NCBI RefSeq assembly: GCF_036884655.1
Contig: NC_088340.1
Location: 30,380,001-30,444,000 of the forward strand
From: Musa acuminata AAA Group
Taxonomy: Eukaryota; Streptophyta; Magnoliopsida; Zingiberales; Musaceae
Length of the DNA: 64,000 bases
Direction: 5' to 3'
The notes under the pieces are model-generated. The model searched no databases. It saw only the letters and a program-made list of their open reading frames with translations, and had not been told where the DNA came from. Made by a program: the position numbers and the translations under genes. Position 1 is the first letter of the stretch, and the number at the start of each line of letters is the position of its first letter. This document shows, one piece after another, positions 35,137 to 46,590 of this stretch.

Positions 35137-36801
35137 TGTTAGAACCCTTGCAGATTCTAAACTTGGGGTTGATTTCCTTAGGGGATCGGCCTCCTTGGAA
35201 CTCTATAGGGGTTCCTCCCTCCAAGTTGCTGCTCAAAGCTGCAGAAAAGATTCATCTATTGCTTATCAAAAGAGAAGGAATACATGGCTATTTATAGGGC
35301 TTCTAAACCCTAACTCCTAATAGGACTCCTATGTTAGGATCAAGAGCAACACTAGGGGGGGGGGGGGGGGGTGAATTAGTGCAGCGAAAAACTTTCACGA
35401 TTTCATAAATTGTTCATTTCATTTAAAGCTGATTCCAACAAAAATAGTTTCGATTTAATCTATTTCAGAGAGAAGTTAAACTTGAAAGCTTTCGTAAAAG
35501 TGCAAGAGAAGATTAAGGAGGTTTGTAGTAAAGTAAATTGCACAAATGAAAAGCAAAGTGGAATTTAGAGTGGTTCGGTCAAGGTGACCTACATCCACTT
35601 TCGGATTCCTCCTCCGACGAGGTCACCGGCATCCACTAAAGGCCTTCCTTCAATAGGTGAAGACCAAACACCTCTTTACAGTACTTTCTCCTTTTTTCGG
35701 GTTTTGGAGACAACCCTTACAAGTCTCACTCCTCTTTCTTAGATGGTTACAAGGCTAAGAGATGAAGGAGGAGAACTCTAACTTTTACAACACTTTTATG
35801 ACTCAAGAATTCAAGATTAAGCCAATAATTTCATTCCCGTTCACATAGAAAAGGGTGGGGGGTTTTTATAGTTCCCAATGGCTTTAAAATTAGAGCCAAA
35901 AAGTGTCACATCCTTGGAATCTGGGGTACTGGCGATACCACCGCCGTTATTGGGCGGTACTATCGCCACTGATCTGACACTGGGCAGTACCACCACTGAA
36001 TAGGGGCGATACCACCATTGGTAGTACTACTGCTGGTGGTACCACCATCTAGAAATCTAGGGGCACTGCCTTCCAAGCGGTGCCACCGCCGGCCATGTTT
36101 TCAGGGGGCTGAATTGGGTGCTCAATTCGGCTCAATTTAGCCCTGTTAAGGGCCCAATTGGCCCCTAATTAAGTTAATGGGATTATCTCCCAATCCTAAC
36201 TTAATTTATGCTCTAACTATGATAACTAAGACATGATTATAGTGCTGCTTGTTCTAGTGCGTCAATTGCTCTTCCAACGTACTTCCGGCGAACATCCGAC
36301 GAACTCTCGGCAATGTTCCAGCAGACTCCCAACAAGCTCCTGGACTTTACGATGATCTTCTTTGCGAGTTCTTATGAGCTTCTTTGGCAAGCTCTTGGAC
36401 TTCTCGATTGGTTCCAGCCGAACTTCCGATGAACATCCGGACTTCCGTCGAACTCCCAATGAGATCTCAATCTTGACTCTGGCACAACACCTGCTTTATG
36501 TCTTGCTGCTATCGTAGTTAATCCTCATGCTTTTCTCAACATGTAGATTAGATCAAATAATTTACAATTGACTTTATCATCAAAATTCGAGATTTAACAT
36601 CCTACTCAAGACTCCTACTTCTAACCAACTCCTAATAGGACTCCTATTCAAGACTCCTAATCCTTTACAACTCCTAATTCTTCTCGAAGAAACAACCTCC
36701 TTACCCTAGCCGGCCTCTTTACCACTTTAATAGGGGTTGACTTAGGTAGGTTTTATATGAATGCCTCTCTCTATTAGGACTCTCCTAACTAGAGTCCTAC
36801 A
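35137..36801 (-). repeat. GA(-) 5' LTR, split by solo LTR S4
   Basis: It runs from TGTTAGAACCC (35137) to GAGTCCTACA (36801). After removing S4 and one TCCTA it is about 392 bases. TATTTATA at 35289-35296 is a TATA-like box on the minus strand. The part 36605-36801 contains repeated units built on GACTCCTA. It aligns in reverse complement with 37401-37815. Confidence 0.85.
35332..36599 (-). mobile_element. S4: solo Sirevirus LTR
   Basis: It runs from TGTTAGGATC to GATTTAACA with TCCTA duplicated on both sides (35327-35331, 36600-36604) and no internal region, so it is a solo LTR left by recombination between two LTRs. It carries a 17-base G run near its start (35355-35371), GGTCA..TGACC (35577-35589), a TATA-like box (35863-35870) and degenerate GGCGGTACCACC palindromes (about 35930-36095). 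Confidence 0.92.
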
Positions 36802-37045
36802 TATTGCTATCATTAAAATCAGATTAGAAACTCCAGTCTGTGTAGCCTTCAACACTAAGGCTACTACCTCTATATACTAGGAAAAGATCTTTAGTCCTTC
36901 TCAAGTACTTAAGGATATATTTACCATTTTCCAGTGCTCTAAGCCTGGATCTGACTGATGCCTGCTCGTGACACTCGAAGCATGCACTATATCAAGTTTG
37001 GTACATAGCATGACATATATGATAGACCTTATCATTGTAGCATAG
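36802..37045 (-). pseudogene. Ty1/copia reverse transcriptase C-terminal fragment
   Basis: The minus-strand translation gives SIIYVMLCTK, then VTSRHQSDPGLEHWKM, and after a frameshift GYTDWSF, the standard end of copia RT. The last codons continue into the RNase H fragment that starts at 1284, so both pieces come from one element split by GA(-). The fragment has several stops. The N-terminal side ends near 37045, where unrelated sequence begins. Confidence 0.82.
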
Positions 37046-37400
37046 TGTCACGAACGATCATTGCACACCCGCAACAACTTCATGAAAACGAACTGTTTAT
37101 CACTTTTGCATGCTTGTACCGAGACATGGAAGCATGTTTTGCCTTAGTTTTATGTGTTTTTGCTTGTAAAAATGCATGTTTGAAGAGGTTGCAGCGCTAT
37201 AGTGCTACCATTCGCCGTGTCAAGCTAAACTGCCCAAAACAACTATGTTTTCTCTTACCACGACTTATTTTCTACAAGCAGTAGCTGCACGCGAAACGTT
37301 AGCCATCTTAGCACCTTGAAACCTCCCGAGTGGCATAGGGCTGGATGGGGCTTCGATATATTGTCGTGCATTAAAAACACATCACAAGTTCGCACGTTAA
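37046..37400. other. Unassigned segment between two gypsy elements
   Basis: This stretch begins TGTCACGAACG just after copia RT sequence and is less AT-rich than its neighbours. A frame of 79 codons (37045-37284) has no recognisable motif. The TG start at a break in copia RT could mark the start of another LTR, but no primer-binding site, polypurine tract or second copy is visible. I see nothing else in it. Confidence 0.4.
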
Positions 37401-37815
37401 TACTAGGACTCTAGCTAGGAGAGTCCTAATTGAGAGGGGCATTCATGTTAACCGACCTAGCCAACCCCTATTAAAGAGGTGAAGAGACCAGCTAGGGTTA
37501 GGAGGTTATGTCTTAGAGAAACATTAGGAGTTGTAAAGGAATAGGAGTCTTAAGTAGGAGTCCAATTAAGAGTTGTTCTTCGAGAAGCATTAGGAGTTGT
37601 AAAGGAATATGAGTCTTAAGTAGGAGTCTTATTAGGAGTTCAGGTTTAGAAGCCCTATAAATAGTCATATATTCATCCGCTTTTAACAAGCAATAGATGA
37701 ATCTTTTCTACAGCCTTTGAGCAGCAATTTGGAGGAACAAACCCTATAGAGTTCCAAGGAGGCCGATCCCCTAAAGAGATCAACCCCAAGCTTAGAATCT
37801 GCAAGATTTCTATCA
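37401..37815 (+). repeat. GA(+) 5' LTR
   Basis: It aligns with the reverse complement of the GA(-) LTR, from TACTAGGACTC (canonical TGTAGGACTC) to TTTCTATCA, 415 bases. TATAAATA at 37656-37663 is the likely core promoter. The middle consists of near-tandem units around AGGAGTTGTAAAGGAATA. Confidence 0.85.
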
Positions 37816-37817
37816 TC

Positions 37818-37829
37818 TGGTATCATAGT
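37818..37829 (+). promoter_or_regulatory. GA(+) primer-binding site, mutated
   Basis: TGGTATCATAGT, two bases after the LTR, is a decayed match to the tRNA-Met primer site seen in the other elements. Confidence 0.75.
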
Positions 37830-38419
37830 AGCATTCTTGGCATCTTGCTACCCTTCCATAAACATCCATCAGTCCTCCATAGCTGCCCAAAGCAATTCCT
37901 ACAATTGCTTAAAAGTTTATCGTCGAATTTCGCCATCATCTCCACCACCGAGGATCATCATTTGATCTCCCTGTGAATTGCAATAGGTTTTGGTTTCTTA
38001 CATTACTGCTACTGCAATTTAGTTATCCTTATTCAAAAATCCAAAAAAAATTATTCCTATGTTCCTGTGAATTCCTTTCGTCGCAAAAATTATTATTTTT
38101 GCAAACGAAGGATTGCTGTAGAAAATTTCAATCGCATATTATTGCCTTAACCGATCTATTTGCAACCCTTTTTGACTGAAATTTCTTATACACTTCATAG
38201 ATCATTTAGCTTCCATATAAGATTGATCTATTGAAGAATTCATCTCTAAAAATGTTCTTGTTTTGTTGTAAATTTTTGTCGCAAACCACCGAAATTTTTC
38301 GACGAGAATTCTCCTATCGCAACTTGCACCAATTTCCTTACTGTTATACTGCCGAAATTTTCTTGATTAAATTGGTCATCTTTTCTATTATATAAACTGA
38401 GATTTTGCTATCAAATTCC
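37830..38419 (+). mobile_element. GA(+) 5' leader, first part
   Basis: This untranslated leader corresponds to the minus copy at about 34500-35120. It is interrupted at 38419 by S5; its last five bases attcc are repeated at 56134-56138 after S5. No gene is seen. Confidence 0.75.
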
Positions 38420-39701
38420 TATTAAATCTTGGATTTTGATGATGAAATCAATTGATGGATTAATTGATCTAATCTATATTATTGAAGCTAAGTGTGCAGG
38501 ATTAACTATGATAGCCTAAAAACATAAAGCAAGGATACAAGAGTCAAGTTCGATGGACGTTTGAGAGTCCGAAGATTCGTCGGTGATGCTGTCAGAACCA
38601 ACCAAGAAAGATCGAAGACGTGTCGGAACTTTCGGAAGTCTGCCAAAGAGATTGTCAGAGGTTCACAGAGATCACCGAGAAGGCTCGGCTACTCGTTGAA
38701 TTCGTCACAAGATCGGGAGCCTACTGGGAGTCCGCCGGAAGAAACCCGAGGGCATATCGAAAGTCCGCCGGAAGATCGCAGGAAAGCTTGCCGAAACATA
38801 ACTCGATGTTTGCCGGTTAGAAACTTGCTTAGGATTATGTTTTTGGGTATGTAGTTCACATGTAATTAGGGTTAGGATTAAGGGACAATCCTATATCTTG
38901 GTTATGGGCCAACTGGGCCCAAAAGTGACCTGGTTTGGGATGGAATTAAAGCCCAACCAGAGATCTGTAAGGACGGGCGATGGAACCGCTGGACTAGGCG
39001 GTGGCACCGCCCAGAACCCGAAGTGTCAGGTGGTGGCACCGCCAGACTAGGTGGTGGCACCGCCAGACTAGGCGGTGGCACCGCCCAGCACCCGAGATCA
39101 GGCGGTGGCACAACCACCGACAGGCGGTGGCACCGCCAGTACACCGTTTGATAGACATTGACAGGCGGTGGCACCGCCAGTCTCGGAAACCCAAGAGAAT
39201 TTAAAATTTGGAGCCCAAATTTGAATCCTCTTGGGGCTTATAAATACCCCTCAATTCTCAGCAGAGAATACAACTTTTGCAAAGCAATAGTTTGAGATAA
39301 GAGCCTTAGCAAAGTCTTAACAAGTCTTGTTTTCAAATTGCTTGAGTATTCACCTCCTTTCTTCTTGTTGAAAAAATTATAAGAGTGTGAACCACTTGTA
39401 AAGGTTATAAGAGGGGTATTAATCCTTCCCCTTCAAAGTGATTTACTAGTGGAAGTTGGGAGCCTCATTGAAGAAGGCTTCGCAAGTGGATGTAGGTCAT
39501 TTGACCGAACCACATTAAATTGGCATATTCATTGAATCTGTGAGTACTTACCTTTCTATAATCGTTTCCGGTTTCTTACTTTACTCAAGTTACAATCAAA
39601 GCAAAATCTCCTTGCATTTTACGGAATCATTTTCAAACTTACAAGTTTTAGTCTGCTGCACTAATTCACCCCCTCCTCTTAGTGCCACTCCGATCCTAAC
39701 A
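38420..39701 (+). repeat. S5 5' LTR
   Basis: It starts TATTAAATC (canonical TGTTGAATC) and ends GATCCTAACA. It carries about seven GGCGGTGGCACCGCC palindromes (about 38966-39182), TATAAATA at 39239-39246 and GGTCA..TGACC at 39495-39506. Confidence 0.9.
39239..39246 (+). promoter_or_regulatory. TATA box of S5 5' LTR
   Basis: TATAAATA in the context CTTATAAATACCCC lies about 60 bases downstream of the last palindrome. It is the likely promoter of the S5 transcript. Confidence 0.78.
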
Positions 39702-39703
39702 AT

Positions 39704-39715
39704 TGGTATCAGAAC
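39704..39715 (+). promoter_or_regulatory. S5 primer-binding site
   Basis: TGGTATCAGAAC, two bases after the LTR, has one change from the tRNA-Met complement used by the other elements. Confidence 0.85.
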
Positions 39716-39753
39716 GAGGCTCACTCTCATATTTGGTTTAATACCCAAGAGAG

Positions 39754-41317
39754 ATGGCTTACTCCGGCATGCATGAGGGTCATTCTATCACACGTCCACC
39801 TATGTTTAATGGGTCGGATTACACATATTGGAAGTCCCGTATGAGGATCTTCCTTATTTTCATAGATTTCAAGCTTTGGACTATTGTCGAAAATAGATTT
39901 CAAAAATCTTCTCTTCCGATGAGCGAATGGAATGAATTAGAGAAGAAGGTTTTTACTTTAAATGCAAAGGCTATGAATGCCTTGTTTTGTGCACTAGACA
40001 AAAATGAGTTTAATCGTGTTTCAATTTGTGATTCGGCTTTTGATATTTGGAGAACTCTTGAGGTCACTTATGAAGGCACTAGCCGAGTGAAAGAATCCAA
40101 AATCAATATCCTTGTGCACTCTTATGAACTCTTCCGAATGAAACCAAGTGAGTCCATCGGAGACATGTACACCCGTTTCACGGATGTCATCAATGGACTC
40201 AAAGCTCTTGGTAAAGATTTCTCTAACTTCAAACTAGTAAATAAAATCTTAAGATCCCTTCCTAAAAGTTGGGATCCAAAAGTTACGGCCATTCAAGAGG
40301 CCAAGGACCTTAAAACATTCCCTCTTGAAGAACTTATTGAGTCTCTAATGACCTACGAAATGACGTGTCAAGATTATGACGAACTCGAGAACCCCCTTCT
40401 AAAGAACAGGAAGGATATGGCACTCACATCACAAGAAGATCACTTGAAAAAAACATCAAGTGATGAGGACAGTGAAAATGACATTGCACTCTTGACTCAA
40501 AAATTTAAAAAATTTTTAAGAAAGAACAAATTTAAAAATAACACCAAAAACAGACTTGAATATAAAAAGGACCAAGTGATATACTATGAATGCAAGAAGC
40601 CAGGGCATTTCAAAAATGAATGCCCCCAAGCCAAGAAGAAGCAACCAAAGAAGAATAAAGCTCTAAAGGCAACTTGGGACAATTCAAGTGATTCCGAAAG
40701 TGAAGAATCTAGCAACAAAGAGGAGGCAAACTTCGCGCTAATGGCTTTAGGAGAAGAGGTATGTGATTTAATTAATGAAGATTTATCTTTTGAAGAACTC
40801 TCTATCGCTTTTCATGAATTATTTGATGAATATAGAACTATTAGTAAGAAGTTAAATATCTTAAAGAAAGAGCATGTTTTACTACAAAATAAGTTTGATA
40901 GTCTTCAAACTCCTCCATGCTCTAAGTGTGAGCATTTAGAAGCAATAAAAAATAAAAATTTGCTTCTTAAAAAACCTTAAACAAGTTTAAGGTTGATAGC
41001 AAAGGATTAGACATGATCCTTGCAAACAAGGGTCACGTCGCAAATAGAAGTGGAATTGGATTTGTAAAAGGATCACATCAAAATCCTACCACTTTCATAA
41101 AGGGACCTACATTACATGTTTCATCTTATATGAAATGCAACTTTTGTTGCAAATCCGGACATATTGCCTACAAATGTCCATTTAGGAAAATTAGTCCACA
41201 TAAATTAATATGGTTCCTAAATGAACTATAAATAATTCAATAATGAATAACAAAATTAGTAGATCAATTTTTGAGGCACCCAAAATCAAATAGGTACCTA
41301 AAAATCATCCTCTTTTG
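39754..41317 (+). pseudogene. S5 gag (Sirevirus nucleocapsid/capsid protein)
   Basis: ATG at 39754 (MAYSGMHEGHS) opens 408 codons. The gag domain motifs are NGSDYTYWKSRM, AKAMNALFCALDKNEF, FDIWRTLEVTYEG, GDMYTRFTDVING and PKSWDPKVTAIQEA. The first zinc knuckle reads YYECKKPGHFKNEC, so its first Cys is lost. A coiled-coil-like stretch follows (ELSIAFHELFDEYRTISKKLNILKK). A one-base deletion near 40972 ends the frame at 40980. The next frame (41013-41231) holds a second, intact knuckle CNFCCKSGHIAYKC. Further small indels precede the TAG at 41318, which aligns with the conserved gag-pol UAG of S6 and S7. Confidence 0.9.
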
Positions 41318-44300
41318 TAGACAAACTTACAAGCTAGGAGCAAGAAATGGTATCTCGATAGTGGATGCTCAAGACATATGATTGGAGATCAACCTCATTT
41401 CTCTATGCTCACTAGCAAAGAAGAAGGGTATGTCACCTTCGGAGACAAAAACCAAGGCAAAATCATTGGCAAGAGAACTATAGGTAACAAATTAAGTTTT
41501 TCTATTGATGATGTTTTACTAGTTGATGGATTGAAACATAATCTCTTGAGTATTAGTCAATTATGCGATAAAGGTTATATCATTAGATTCGAATCAAATA
41601 TGTGTATTATTGAAAAACTAAACAATAACATGACTATGATTGCATTAAAACAAAGTAATGTCTACACCATCAAACTTGATGAACTAAGTAATGAGATGTG
41701 CTTCTCTGCTCTAAATGATGATGCTTGGTTTTGGCATAGGAGATTAGGCCATGCAAGCATGAAACTGATATCTAAGATCTCATCTAGAGAATTAGTACGA
41801 GGGATTCCATATATGAAGTTTAATAAGGACAAAGTATGCGATGCATGTCAACTAGGTAAACAAATAAAAACTAGTTTCAAACCAAAAAATCAAATTAGCA
41901 CCACTAGACCATTACAATTGATCCATTTGGACTTATTTGGACCAATTGACACGACAAGTCTAGGAGGAAGCAAATATGCTTTTGTAATTGTGGATGACTA
42001 TACTAGGTACACTTAAACCTATTTCTTAGTTCACAAAAGTGATTGTTTCAAGTGTTTCTCCAAATTTTGTAAACTCACTCAAAACGAAAAAGGCTTCATG
42101 ATTTCATCAATTCAGAGTGATCACGGTGGCGAATTTCAAAACTGTGATTTCCAAAATCTTTGTAAAGTTAATGGATACAATCATAACTTCTCCACTCCAA
42201 GAAATCCTCAACAAAATGGAGTAGTTGAAAGAAAAAATAGAAACCTACAAGAAATGGCAAGGACTATGTTAAATAAACATAGTCTACCCAAGTATTTTTG
42301 GGCCGAAGCCGTGAATACGACTTGCTACATCATGAATAGGGTTCTAATAAGATCGTCTTCATCAAAAACTCCCTATGAATTATGAAATAATAAAAAACCA
42401 AATGTTTCTTATTTTAAAGTTTTCGGTTGCAAATGCTTTATTTTGAATGAAAATGATGCCTTAGGAAAATTTGATGCTAAATCTGATGAAGGCATCTTCT
42501 TGGTTATTCTTCTGTTTCTAAGACTTTTCGTGTTTTCAACAAGAGAACCTTAGTTATAGAAGAGTCTATTCATGTAGTTTTTAATGAAATTTCTGATTTA
42601 AAGAAAAATGATTTTGATGATGATTTTGGTTTTGATACTTTGAATTTAAATGAACCCCCTCCTAAAAATGGCAACTTGGAGGCATCTTCTTCCGAAATTT
42701 CCTTACCCAAGGAATGGAAGTATATAGATGCTCATCCAAAGGAGCTAATTAAAGGAGATGCATCAAAAGGGGTTCAAACTCGTTCTTCTTTCAGGAATTT
42801 TTGTGCTAACGCCGCCTTCTTTTCTCAAATCGAACCTAAATGCATTGACGAGGCCTTAAAAGATGATTTCTGGGTCATTGCAATGCAAGAGGAATTGAAC
42901 CAATTTGATAGGAATGAGGTATGGAATCTTGTTCCTAGACCTAGTGACCATTTAGTCATTGGAACTAAATGGGTCTTTAGAAACAAGCAAGACGAATGCA
43001 GTATCGTGGTTAGAAACAAGGCTTGATTAGTGGCCAAAGGTTTCAACCAAGAAGAAGGTATCGACTACGAAGAAACCTTCGCTCCTGTGACAAGATTAGA
43101 AGCCATAAGGATGCTCCTTGCCTATGTTAGTAGTAATAATTTTAAACTATTTCAAATGGATGTCAAAAGTGCCTTCTTGAATGGCTTTATTTCCGAAGAA
43201 GTATATGTTGAACAACCTCCTGGATTTGAAAACTCTCTTCTTCCTAATCATGTATTCAAATTGACTAAGGCTCTCTATGGCTTGAAACAAGCTCCTAGAG
43301 CTTGGTACGAAAGGCTTAGTTCCTTTCTTATTTTAAATAATTTTACCAAAGGCAAGGTTGATACTACATTGTTTATCAAATATTTTAAAAATAATTTTCT
43401 TATTATGCAAATTTATGTTGATGATATTATTTTTGGTTCTTCGGATGAATCACTATGTGAATCATTTGCCAAATATATGAGTCATGAATTTGAAATGAGT
43501 TTAATAGGTGAATTAACCTTCTTTTTAGGATTACAAATCAAACAACTTAGTGATGGTATATTTCTTAACCAATCTAAATATACATTAGAATTGTTAAAAC
43601 GATTTAACATGAATAATTTAAAAGCGATAAACACCCCTATGAGTACTTCGACTAAGTTAGATATGGATGAAAATAGTGAAAATTTTGATAAAAAAATATA
43701 TAGGGGAATGATAGGTAGTCTACTCTACCTCACCGCGACTAGATCGGACAACATATTTAGTATAGGGCTTTGCGCTAGATTTCAATCCAATCCTAAATTA
43801 TCTCATCTTAAGAGTGTTAAAAGAATATTTAGATATCTTAAAGGAACTCCAAATTTAGGATTGTGGTATCCAAAATCTGATAAATTCGATTTAATAGCTT
43901 ATGCGGATGCCGATTTTGGCGGATGCAGGATAGATAGAAAAAGTACATCCGGAACATGCTAATTTTTAGGACATACACTTGTTTCTTGGACTTCCAAGAA
44001 ACAAAATTCAGTTGCACTATCTACGGCGGAAGCCGAATACATTGCTGCAAGTGCATGCTGTGCACAAGTTGTTTGGATGAAAAATACATTAAAAGACTAT
44101 GGAATTCACTTGAAAAATATTCCCATAAAATGTGATAATACAAGTGCCATATGTCTTACCAAAAATCCAATTCAGCACTCTAAAACTAAGCATATCGATA
44201 TTAGGCATCATTTCATATGCGATCATATCCTTAACAATAATGTCGTTCTAGAATTTATTGACACAAAGCATCAATTAGCAGACATTTTTACAAAAGCCTT

Positions 44301-44358
44301 AAATGAAGACCAATTTGAATTCATTAGAAGGGAACTAGGCATGTTAAATTGTCCCTGA
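41318..44358 (+). pseudogene. S5 pol (protease, integrase, RT, RNase H)
   Basis: After the UAG at 41318-41320 the frame continues through the protease end ([11 protein letters not shown]), the GAG-pre-integrase zinc site ([10 protein letters not shown] and CDACQLGKQ) and the integrase core ([27 protein letters not shown] with all three catalytic acids). Next come the linker, RT (43030-43962, YVDDIIFGS) and RNase H (AEYIAAS near 44030, ending MLNCP at 44358). Lesions: TAA at 42014, TGA at 42383 and 43024, a one-base deletion near 42501, and TAA at 43960. These make it non-functional. Pol of this family carries out cDNA synthesis and integration. Confidence 0.92.
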
Positions 44359-44569
44359 AAATAAGCTTGTTTGAATGTATTTTTTAAAAAATGTCTCATC
44401 CTTGTTCCGTTCTTTTGTGGAGTTGATTTCATCCTTCTCTTTCGATTCCAAATGATATATTAAAGTACAACCCAATATCTCAACATATTTTGAGTCAAAC
44501 ACCTCTGAAAAATAAAAGGGGGGAACAAAGAATTTTTTTCTTCTCTTCCGCGGCAAGCCAGCAGTGGCA

Positions 44570-44698
44570 CCGCTAGAATCGACGGTAGCACAGCTTGAGC
44601 GCTCGGGCGCCAAGCAGTGGCACCGCTCGTTTTGGCGGTGGCACCGCCCGAGAGCCCCTTTATAAGCCGAGGGGTTAGGGCCGGTGGTGACACCGCCC
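44570..44698 (+). promoter_or_regulatory. Promoter-like module upstream of the S5 accessory frame
   Basis: Four GC-rich palindromes of the LTR type (at about 44570, 44612, 44632 and 44681; the third is GGCGGTGGCACCGCC) surround a TATA box at 44661 (CCTTTATAAGCC). The module lies 210-340 bases after the pol stop and about 240 bases before the accessory ATG. This copies the arrangement in the LTR U3 region. Whether it starts transcription is inference. Confidence 0.6.
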
Positions 44699-44902
44699 CC
44701 AACCTGTGAGAACCTGCTTCAAACTCTCCCATAACCTCTATAAACCTTCATTCCAGCATTTAGAAGCCTTGGAGAGGGATTCTTGTTGGTCCAAGCTCTC
44801 CATCTTCCAAGAAATCCTCACTAAGGTAAAATCTAAAATCCTTCCTCTCTTCTCATTATTTTACCTACTCTTTACAGTTTCAACTATCATCTTGTCTAGA
44901 TA

Positions 44903-45361
44903 ATGACTCCTAAGAGATCAAAAGGGAAAAGGGTTAAAGGAGATTCATATCATATGACCAAGACCTTTTTAGATCCAAAGAAGTAGCTCTTAGGTTTCCA
45001 AACTTTGAAACAAGATGTATCCACAAGGGTAAACATGTTGAACTCAATGAACTAGGAAACCTAGAACCTATTAGGTGATTTGCACATCTAGATGCCCTAC
45101 CTCTGCAACAGATAAATGAACCAATTTATCCTAGATTAGTTAGGCTATTTTATGCAAACTTATATGTGGATAATGATAGCCTAAGTACTTACCTACTAGG
45201 AACACAAATTAGAATTTTTGATAGTACTATTTGTGAACTAATTGGAATCACTGAAAAAGATAGGGGTTGTTATTTTAGAGGTAAATGGGATGTCAATATA
45301 ATCGGAGCAACTTACTCCGAAGCCGTCGAAACTATTTTTGCAAATCCGGACCTCAGCATAA
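44903..45361 (+). pseudogene. S5 accessory reading frame, N-terminal part
   Basis: ATG at 44903 starts MTPKRSKGKRVKGD, a basic N-terminus. After two frame changes it gives HVELNELGNLEPIR, a TGA in place of Trp, then FAHLDALPLQQINEPIY, RLVRLFYANLYV, and STICELIGITEKD. This pattern resembles the putative plant transposon protein domain (Pfam PF20167-like, from memory) that accompanies some plant retroelements. The function of the domain is not known. S6 is inserted at 45361; the frame resumes at 53542. It is not an obvious envelope: no signal peptide or membrane segment is seen in either part. Confidence 0.7.
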
Positions 45362-46590
45362 TGTTAGGATCGGAGCGGCACTAAGAGGGGGGGGTGAATT
45401 AGTGCAGCGGTAAAGTGCGATAAACTTTTCACGATTTAAACACTTTTCGAAAACTTCGTACGATAAAAGCAACGTTTTTTGTTTAAAATCGTTTCGATTT
45501 CGCTTTAACTTGAAGGCATAAGTAAGATGGAGACAAAGCAGTATAGCATTAAAGTGCAAATGGTTTGTAGTAATGTAAATGACAATAAGTAAATGCAAAC
45601 CAGAGATCACGCCGATTTTACAGTGGTTCGGTCAAATGACCTACATCCACTTGCGAGGCCCCTCTTCGATGAGGCTCCCACCTTCCACTAGCAAATCTCT
45701 TGAAAGGGAAGGGTGAATACCCCTCTTACAACTTTTTACAAGCGGTTCACTCTCTTACAGATTTTCAGCAAGAAAGAAGGAAGTGAACACTAGCAAATTG
45801 AAAATAAGACTAGCTAAGACTTTTTTAAGGCCTTTCTCTCAAACACTTGCTGCTAAAAAAGTTATAATCTTAGCTGAGATTTGAGGGGTATTTATAAGCC
45901 TCAAGAGGATTCAAATTTGGGCTCCAAATTTGAATTCTCTTTGGGTTCCCGATGTTGGCGATGCCACCTCCTATCAGTGGCGGTGCCACCGCCTGTCACT
46001 GTCAGACATTGACAGTGCTGGGCGGTGCCACCGCCTAGCTCTCGGGTGCTGGGCGGTGCCACCGCCAAACCATTCGGTTCACTTGTTGGGCTTCAAATTT
46101 AGCTCAAACCAAGTCTAATTTTGGGCCCAGTTGGCCCCTAACCAGGATATAGGATTATCTCTTAATCCTAATCCTAATTACAAGTGAACTACATAACAAA
46201 ACACATCCTAAGCAAGTTTTCAACCATGAACGTCAAGTCTTGTTCCGGCGAGCTTTCCGACGAACTTCTTCCGACGGACTCCCAGCAAGCTCCCGAACTT
46301 GTGATGACTTTAACAAGTAGCCGAGCCTTCTCGGTGATCTCCGTGAACCTCCAATGATCTCTTCGGCGAACTTCCGAAAATTCCAACACGTTCCCGATTT
46401 TTTCTCGGTTGGTTCCGACAGCATCTCCGACGATTCTTCAGACTCTTAAACGTCCATCGAACTTGACCCCGGTATTCTTGCTTTGTGTTTTCTGGTTATC
46501 GTAGTTACTCCTACACACTTAAACTCAATAATATGGATTAGATCAATTAACCCATCAATTGATTTTATCATCAAAATCCAAGATTCAATA
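45362..46590 (-). repeat. S6 3' LTR
   Basis: It runs from TGTTAGGATCGG to GATTCAATA (canonical ..CAACA). It carries TATTTATA (45889-45896), GCGGTGCCACCGCC palindromes (about 45975-46070) and GGTCA..TGACC (45630-45641). Confidence 0.92.

Noticed and set aside
37045..37284. A 79-codon frame as a host gene
   Set aside because: It is short, with no motif and surrounded by transposon fragments; it is left as unassigned sequence.
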